Shown: one piece after another, positions 57,526 to 64,000 of the stretch
How positions within the stretch are numbered: position 1 is the stretch's first letter
Layout: the number at the start of each line of letters is the position of its first letter
Source: Welwitschia mirabilis
Lineage: Eukaryota; Gnetophyta; Gnetopsida; Welwitschiales
Direction of reading: 5' to 3'
Length of the DNA: 64,000 nt
NCBI GenBank assembly: GCA_051453625.1
Contig: JBOZIK010000001.1
Span: 167,775,671-167,839,670 of the forward strand
The notes under the pieces: model-generated
Databases searched by the model: none
Told to the model about the DNA's origin: nothing
What the model saw: the letters and a program-made list of their open reading frames with translations, nothing else
Made by a program: the position numbers and the translations under genes

Positions 57526-57538
57526 CTTTACAATTTGA

Positions 57539-59164
57539 CTATGTCACAAAGCTTTGGAGATTATTATCTTTAACCCACTTAGTCTTATTTAACTTAGGTG
57601 GTATATTCTTCTTAGGAATAAATTTGAATGGTAAATTATTCACATGTTCAAACGTAAACATCATATACCTAAATTTGCAAAGTAGTTTAGAATAGCCAAG
57701 TCTACCATAAAAATTGCATAAGATACTGGACACATACTTACTTATTTGATTTACCTGTTTTCATGAAACTTTTCCTCCAAAACCAATACCTGATTTGTCT
57801 CCATTTTTCTTTTTTATTTCAAGCATTTGTTCCAATTTAGATGAACTACCAGAAAACTTATTTAGAAAGAATGAAAGATCATTTATTTGGGTAATTAACC
57901 TAAAGTTATTGGATTTAAGTACTTTACACTTCTCTTCCACTTCCTCCTATTCTTTGTAATGGTCTTCATCATTTTGTTCAACTCATTGATTCTTTTGGCG
58001 AGCTTCTTACATTCTTCATATAACTCTTGGTAGGTTTCTTCTAACCCATCTTCCTCTTCATCAATCATATCTAAGTCATTTGATGTTGAAGTACTAGGCA
58101 CATTTTTTAGAGATGATACTAGGGCCATAAAAGATAATCTCCTTTATCTATCTAATTTATGATCTGATCAGTTTTCTTTGACTTTATCATCTTAATTATT
58201 CCAAGTTGTCATCAATGAGGTGTTTTTAGGCTTCTTGCTTTCTCTTCTAGTATTGGCACATTTATTGGCTATATGTCCAAATCCTTTGCATGAATAGCAT
58301 TGGATTTCCTTTCCCTTGTATTGTTCTCTTTTTTATTTTGGATTACTTTTCCTTGGATTTCTACTTGGGTCTCCTTTTTTTTCTGTAGAGAAATATTTTT
58401 AAGCGTATAGCTAGAATAGTCACTTCATCATTATTAAGTTCTTTATCTAATCTGTCAGATCTATAATCCTCCTGCACACATTTCAAAGAAATACCTTTTT
58501 TTCTATCTTTAGTAAATTTAAGTTCATAGGTTTGAAGATTACCTTGAAGTTCATCTAATGCCATTGCACTTATGTTTTTTCTTTCTTTAATGGCTGCCAC
58601 CTTTAATTCAAATCTCTTGGATAGGGATCTCAACACTTTTCTTACCACTTTGCTTTTTTCTATGCATTTTTTGAGGCTTGTCATTAAGTTTACTATATCT
58701 CTAAGTCTAGCAAAAAATTCCTATAAGGTTTCTTCATCATCCATATGAATGTCTTCAAATCTAGAAATAAGCATTTATAGTTTTACTTGTTTAAAAGTGA
58801 ATGTTTCTTTATGTGCAACTTTCAAGATATTCCAAGCTTCTTTTGTATGGTTATAATTCATAATTCTTTTAAATTCATCTATACACACAACATAAAAAAT
58901 AGCATTAAGAGAACATGCATCTATTATGGCTTTTGTTTTATTTGCGATAGTCCATTGGTCTCTAAATTTGGGAACCAAAATAGGATTTCAATTTGCATCT
59001 GTCTAGGCTGTCATAGGCATAGTATGACCTTTGTATATAACCTCTTCTACATTAGCATCTAGGTATCTAAGAAAAATCCTCATCTTGGCTTTCCAATAGG
59101 AATAATTTAAACCATTGAACATGGATGGATGACTAGTTGAAAATCCATTAGTTGGATTACTCAT
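57539..59164 (-). pseudogene. Copia gag, element 1
   Basis: Starts at ATG 59164, only 47 bases after the primer site, with SNPTNGFSTSHPSMFNGLNY then SYWKAKMRIFLRYLD (gag entry). Then NAIFYVVCIDEFKRIMNYNH, TKEAWNILKVAH, LKKCIEKSKVVRKVLRSLSK, FELKVAAIKE and LQGNLQTYELKF (UBN2-type gag), an intact zinc knuckle CYSCKGFGHIANKC (58250-58310), a coiled-coil-like segment (58128-57895) and a second decayed knuckle CNFYGRLGYSKLLC (57690-57720). Stops separate four open pieces. Confidence 0.85.
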
Positions 59165-59210
59165 TTTTAGAGTTTTTAAGTCTAGATCTGTAAAATCTCT
59201 TAAAGACTAG

Positions 59211-59229
59211 GCTACACTCTAATACCAAA
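59211..59229 (-). promoter_or_regulatory. primer binding site, tRNA-iMet, element 1
   Basis: The element strand reads TTTGGTATTAGAGTGTAGC right after the LTR. That is one or two transitions from TTTGGTATCAGAGCNTAGC, the usual initiator-methionine tRNA site of Copia elements. Confidence 0.85.
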
Positions 59230-59730
59230 TGATAGGATTAAGAACCCTATAGGGGGGAAGGGATGAATAGGTTCTCTCAAAAAATTTAAGCTTAAAACTA
59301 CTTAAAGAAATCTAATCATAGATTACATATAAATAAATAATAAAATTAAGACCATGTATACAAGGAATAAAAAATAGAATGTAAAACATAAAATAGAAAC
59401 TACTAGTTTTAATGCATGTAGGATTTATAGTGGTTCTAAAACTCCCTTACTCCACTCTTGATGATTAACTTCTTTCAAAATTGATCTCAGATCTCTATCA
59501 CTTCACAGTTTTGTCAGGCTCATATGTTAACCCTTATAATTGGACTTTTACAGGATAAGTCTCAACCTTAACAATGGACTTTTGCAGGTTAAGTTTCAAC
59601 CTTTGAAGACAAATAGAAGTGATGCAATAAATCCTTATAGCACTGATATCACTTATTGAGTATCAGTACAAAGAATGGAGCTCTTCTCCAAATGAATATA
59701 ATGACGAAGTCCTTAGATCTGATTCTGAGT
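59230..59730 (-). repeat. middle LTR of the Copia array, truncated by gap
   Basis: Starts TGATAGGATTAAG on plus and aligns with the first 500 bases of 53541-54854 (shared GGGGTGAATAGGTTCT-type words, tandem units, TCTTCTCYAAATGAATA). It stops at a 100-N gap and the far side of the gap is already protease sequence of the next element. Confidence 0.85.
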
Positions 59731-59830
59731 NNNNNNNNNNNNNNNNNNNNNNNNNNNNNNNNNNNNNNNNNNNNNNNNNNNNNNNNNNNNNNNNNNNNNN
59801 NNNNNNNNNNNNNNNNNNNNNNNNNNNNNN

Positions 59831-60117
59831 TTTCTCATTCTCAACTATACATTTAGATTTATCAAAGATTATTGTATTCCCTTTGTCACAAAAGTTGACT
59901 AACACTTAGTAAGTTGTGTTGTAAACTATTCACATAAAGTACATTATCGATATTTGATGACATACCTCCTTTGATGCTTCCTGTATCTTCTATTTTTACT
60001 ATTTGGTTATTTTTAAAAATGACTTCTTCTCCATTTATGTTCTTCAACCTCTGAAAGCTTGATTTATCTTCTATCATATGAATTAAACAATTGCTATCTA
60101 GATACTAAGTTTTCAAA
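59831..60117 (-). pseudogene. Copia protease segment, element 2
   Basis: MIEDKSSFQRLKNINGEEVI, MSSNIDNVLYVNSLQHNLLS and NTIIFDKSKCIVENEK match the element 1 protease with about one change in six. It is cut by gaps on both sides. Confidence 0.8.
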
Positions 60118-60761
60118 NNNNNNNNNNNNNNNNNNNNNNNNNNNNNNNNNNNNNNNNNNNNNNNNNNNNNNNNNNNNNNNNNNNNNNNNNNNNNNNNNNN
60201 NNNNNNNNNNNNNNNNNNNNNNNNNNNNNNNNNNNNNNNNNNNNNNNNNNNNNNNNNNNNNNNNNNNNNNNNNNNNNNNNNNNNNNNNNNNNNNNNNNNN
60301 NNNNNNNNNNNNNNNNNNNNNNNNNNNNNNNNNNNNNNNNNNNNNNNNNNNNNNNNNNNNNNNNNNNNNNNNNNNNNNNNNNNNNNNNNNNNNNNNNNNN
60401 NNNNNNNNNNNNNNNNNNNNNNNNNNNNNNNNNNNNNNNNNNNNNNNNNNNNNNNNNNNNNNNNNNNNNNNNNNNNNNNNNNNNNNNNNNNNNNNNNNNN
60501 NNNNNNNNNNNNNNNNNNNNNNNNNNNNNNNNNNNNNNNNNNNNNNNNNNNNNNNNNNNNNNNNNNNNNNNNNNNNNNNNNNNNNNNNNNNNNNNNNNNN
60601 NNNNNNNNNNNNNNNNNNNNNNNNNNNNNNNNNNNNNNNNNNNNNNNNNNNNNNNNNNNNNNNNNNNNNNNNNNNNNNNNNNNNNNNNNNNNNNNNNNNN
60701 NNNNNNNNNNNNNNNNNNNNNNNNNNNNNNNNNNNNNNNNNNNNNNNNNNNNNNNNNNNNN

Positions 60762-62666
60762 AAGCGTTCACATGTTTAGAAGTAAACATCATATATCTAA
60801 ATTTGCAAAATAGTTTAGTATGAAAAAATCTACCATAAAAATTACATAAGATATTGGAGACATACTTACTTATTTGGTTTACCTATTTTTGTGAAATTTG
60901 TGCTTCAAAATCAATACCTGATTTGTCTCAATTTGCTTTTGTATTTCAAGCATCTGTTCTAGTTAGATGAACTACAAAAAACTTATTTACAAATAATGAA
61001 AGATCATTTACCTAAGTAATTAACCTGAAGTTATCAAATTTAAGTACTTTGCACTTCTCTTCCACTTCCTCCTTTTCCTTTGTAATGTTTTTTACCATTT
61101 TGTTTAACTCATTGATTCTTTTTATTAGCTTTTCACATTCTTCATGCAACTCTTGACTGGTTTCTTCTAACTCATATTTCTTTTCATCAATCATATTTAA
61201 GTCATTTGATGTTAAAGTACTAAGCACATTCTTAAGAGATGATACTAGGGCCATAAAAGATAATCTCTTTTTTCTATATGATCCATGATCTAAGTAGTTC
61301 TCTTTGCCTTCATCATCTTCATTATCCTAAGTTGCTATCAATGAGGTGTTTTTAGGCTTTCTGATTTTTTTCTAGTATTGGGACATTTGTTGGTCATATG
61401 TCTAAATCCTTTGCATAAATAGCACTTAATTTCCTTTCCCTTATCTTATTTTCTTCTTTGTTTTGGATTACTTTTCCTTGGATTCCCTCTTGGTTCTCCT
61501 TCCTTTTCCTTGTAGAGAAATCTTTTGAAATATCTAGTTAGAAGAGTTACTTCATCATCATCAAGTTTTTCATCTGATCTGTCATATCTGTAATCCTCCT
61601 ATAGACATTTCAAATCAATACCTTTTCTTCCATCTTTAGTAAATTTAAGTTTATAGGTTTGAAGATTACCTTAAAGTTCTTCCAACACCATTTCATTAAT
61701 GTCTTTACTTTCTTTGATGGCTATTTCCTTTAGTTCAAATCTCTTGGATAGGAATCTGAACACTTTTCTTACAATTTTTCTTTCTTCTATGTGTTCTTTG
61801 AGGCTTGCCATTAAGTTTATTATATCTGTAAGTTTAGCAAAAAATTCTTTTAAGATTTCTTCATCATCCATATAAATGTCTTTAAATCTAGAAATAAGCA
61901 TTTATAGTTTTACTTATTTAATAGTGAATGTTCCTTTATGTTCAACTTTTAAAATATCTCAAGCCTTTTTTACATAGTTATAGTTCATAATTCTTTTAAA
62001 TTCATCTGCACATACTACACAAAAAATAGCATTAAGAGCATGACATCTATTGTGGCTTTTATTTTATTTGAAGGAGTCCATTAGTTTCTAGATTTGCGAA
62101 CCAAAATAGTATTTCCNNNNNNNNNNNNNNNNNNNNNNNNNNNNNNNNNNNNNNNNNNNNNNNNNNNNNNNNNNNNNNNNNNNNNNNNNNNNNNNNNNNN
62201 NNNNNNNNNNNNNNNNNNNNNNNNNNNNNNNNNNNNNNNNNNNNNNNNNNNNNNNNNNNNNNNNNNNNNNNNNNNNNNNNNNNNNNNNNNNNNNNNNNNN
62301 NNNNNNNNNNNNNNNNNNNNNNNNNNNNNNNNNNNNNNNNNNNNNNNNNNNNNNNNNNNNNNNNNNNNNNNNNNNNNNNNNNNNNNNNNNNNNNNNNNNN
62401 NNNNNNNNNNNNNNNNNNNNNNNNNNNNNNNNNNNNNNNNNNNNNNNNNNNNNNNNNNNNNNNNNNNNNNNNNNNNNNNNNNNNNNNNNNNNNNNNNNNN
62501 NNNNNNNNNNNNNNNNNNNNNNNNNNNNNNNNNNNNNNNNNNNNNNNNNNNNNNNNNNNNNNNNNNNNNNNNNNNNNNNNNNNNNNCCTGGCTTCCCAAT
62601 AGGAATATTTTAAACCATCAAACATGGTGGACGACTAGATGAAAATCCATTAGTCGAGGTACTCAT
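60762..62666 (-). pseudogene. Copia gag, element 2
   Basis: It aligns with gag of element 1. The start is at ATG 62666. FDGLKYSYWEAR precedes a 470-N gap. KDIYMDDEEILKEFFAKLTD then HIEERKIVRKVFRFLSKRF (61671-61901), a zinc knuckle CYLCKGFRHMTNKC (about 61385-61430, Gly changed to Arg), and a charged coiled-coil-like segment (61012-61254). Stops and shifts are present. Confidence 0.8.
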
Positions 62667-62713
62667 TTTTAGGATTCTTAAGTCTAGATTTGTAGAAATC
62701 TCTTAAAGACTAA

Positions 62714-62732
62714 CCTAAGCACTGATACCAAA
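62714..62732 (-). promoter_or_regulatory. primer binding site, tRNA-iMet, element 2
   Basis: The element strand reads TTTGGTATCAGTGCTTAGG next to the LTR. It is closer to the canonical iMet site than that of element 1, with one change. Confidence 0.85.
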
Positions 62733-64000
62733 TGATAGAATCGAGAACCCTGGGGGAGAATAGGTTCTTTTAAAAACTTATAAACAAAAACACATTTAGA
62801 TAATCTAATCATTTCTTGAATNNNNNNNNNNNNNNNNNNNNNNNNNNNNNNNNNNNNNNNNNNNNNNNNNNNNNNNNNNNNNNNNNNNNNNNNNNNNNNN
62901 NNNNNNNNNNNNNNNNNNNNNNNNNNNNNNNNNNNNNNNNNNNNNNNNNNNNNNNNNNNNNNNNNNNNNNNNNNNNNNNNNNNNNNNNNNNNNNNNNNNN
63001 NNNNNNNNNNNNNNNNNNNNNNNNNNNNNNNNNNNNNNNNNNNNNNNNNNNNNNNNNNNNNNNNNNNNNNNNNNNNNNNNNNNNNNNNNNNNNNNNNNNN
63101 NNNNNNNNNNNNNNNNNNNNNNNNNNNNNNNNNNNNNNNNNNNNNNNNNNNNNNNNNNNNNNNNNNNNNNNNNNNNNNNNNNNNNNNNNNNNNNNNNNNN
63201 NNNNNNNNNNNNNNNNNNNNNNNNNNNNNNNNNNNNNNNNNNNNNNNNNNNNNNNNNNNNNNNNNNNNNNNNNNNNNNNNNNNNNNNNNNNNNNNNNNNN
63301 NNNNNNNNNNNNNNNNNNNNNNNNNNNNNNNNNNNNNNNNNNNNNNNNNNNNNNNNNNNNNNNNNNNNNNNNNNNNNNNNNNNNNNNNNNNNNNGATCTC
63401 TAGGTCATCTCTTGCCTAGCTATTTATAATGGAAGATTGGTTTATTACCATTGAATTGAGCCTCCAATGGCTATAAACAGCTAGAAAATAACTAAGTAAT
63501 GGCTAGGTAATGGATACATAATATTTATGAGATGTACTTTTCTGTACTGTCTGGTCGATCCTACAAAAATATGGTCGATCCCATAAGAACTCGGTTGATC
63601 CCATCCTGGGTCTGATTGACCCCTTGTCTCTCAATCTAGAATTATGGACTATCAGCTTCTCAGGTTCAATTAACTTAATGAAAGATCTGGTAAACTCCTT
63701 TCTTCTCNNNNNNNNNNNNNNNNNNNNNNNNNNNNNNNNNNNNNNNNNNNNNNNNNNNNNNNNNNNNNNNNNNNNNNNNNNNNNNNNNNNNNNNNNNNNN
63801 NNNNNNNCAGCTTCTCAGGTTCAATTAACTTCATGAAAGATCTGGTAAACTCCTTTCTTCTCAGTCTGGGACTTCACTGTTAGCTCTTTAAGTCTGATCA
63901 ACCCCATGAATATTTGATTGACCCCTTTCCATTCAGTTTATGGATACTAGTTCTTAGGATAATAGTTCTAATCGATCCCTTCATAATCCAGTCGATCCTT
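62733..64000 (-). repeat. right LTR of the Copia array, gapped, runs off window
   Basis: Starts TGATAGAATCGAGAACCC on plus and shares long stretches with 53541-54854, for example AACTTATAAACAAAAACACA and the GGTCGATCC-like words at 63550-64000. It is interrupted by gaps 62822-63394 and 63708-63807. The second gap is flanked by a repeated 56-base stretch. Confidence 0.85.

Larger units (their letters stand above)
53541..59730 (-). mobile_element. Copia retrotransposon 1 of a tandem array, pol missing
   Basis: Minus-strand element: 5' LTR (59230-59730, cut by a gap), iMet primer site, gag, protease, then an unrelated ORF with its own leader, polypurine tract, and 3' LTR (53541-54854). No reverse transcriptase, RNase H or integrase was seen between 57017 and 54866. 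It must depend on other elements for movement. The right LTR may be shared with element 2 to the right. Confidence 0.85.
59831..64000 (-). mobile_element. Copia retrotransposon 2 of the array, gapped and open-ended
   Basis: Same family and strand as element 1: LTR (62733-64000, running off the window), primer site, gag and protease, with four gaps. The downstream part between the protease and the middle LTR is missing at the 100-N gap 59731-59830, so the presence of pol cannot be judged. Confidence 0.8.

Noticed and set aside
60059-63403. Open frames of 170-250 codons around 60.1-63.4 kb
   Set aside because: They are almost wholly N. Only the gag and protease flanks on the minus strand are real.

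Overview
The window looks like intergenic, repeat-filled nuclear DNA from a seed plant. It is strongly AT-rich and CpG-poor, and it holds LTR retrotransposons with plant-type features: a tRNA-iMet primer site, a probable decayed tRNA-Asp primer site, Ty1/Copia and Ty3/Gypsy gag, protease, RT and integrase motifs. It also holds remnants of plant gene families. I cannot name the species. Placeholder gaps lie at 3825-3924, 10878-11612, 14489-14588, 50195-50294, 59731-59830, 60118-60761, 62117-62586, 62822-63394 and 63708-63807. No intact gene was found; almost everything with a recognisable product is a pseudogene or a decayed mobile element.

Layout. 1-10.4 kb: AT-rich DNA with no recognised gene, and a degenerate tandem repeat at 3.4-4.0 kb. 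10.4-14.5 kb: copy A of a duplicated block carrying a MAPKKK-type kinase pseudogene. 14.7-15.65 kb: 3' end of a Copia element (+ strand) with its LTR. 15.65-16.17 kb: a piece homologous to the DNA upstream of kinase copy B. 16.2-17.7 kb: two adjacent minus-strand gene fragments, a LisH/CTLH (RanBPM-like) protein and a MutS homologue. 17.7-34.6 kb: an old antisense Gypsy element whose integrase end is split by a younger Gypsy (Athila-like) element at 19421-28362 with paired LTRs and a target-site duplication. 35.6-40.4 kb: copy B of the kinase block, richer in GC and CpG, with an S1/P1 nuclease fragment and a 455-bp inverted-repeat element upstream. 44.4-44.9 kb: two exons of a DNA-3-methyladenine glycosylase. 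47.5-51.6 kb: two tandem copies of a SWIM/MULE-transposase-like gene. 52.5-53.1 kb: a Branch-family glycosyltransferase remnant. 53.5-64 kb: a tandem array of Copia elements of one family on the minus strand (LTR-internal-LTR-internal-LTR).

The parts do not form a working pathway. The window mainly records history: a kinase locus broken before it was duplicated, one copy then losing its CpG sites while the other kept them, nested and tandem retrotransposons, and scattered gene fragments. The most useful observations are the two lesions shared by the kinase copies, the inverted-repeat element whose empty target site lies elsewhere in the window, the reading frame that resumes across the nested Gypsy, the repeated palindromic motif inside that element, and a Copia element whose pol is missing and whose place holds a different ORF with its own TATA-like leader.
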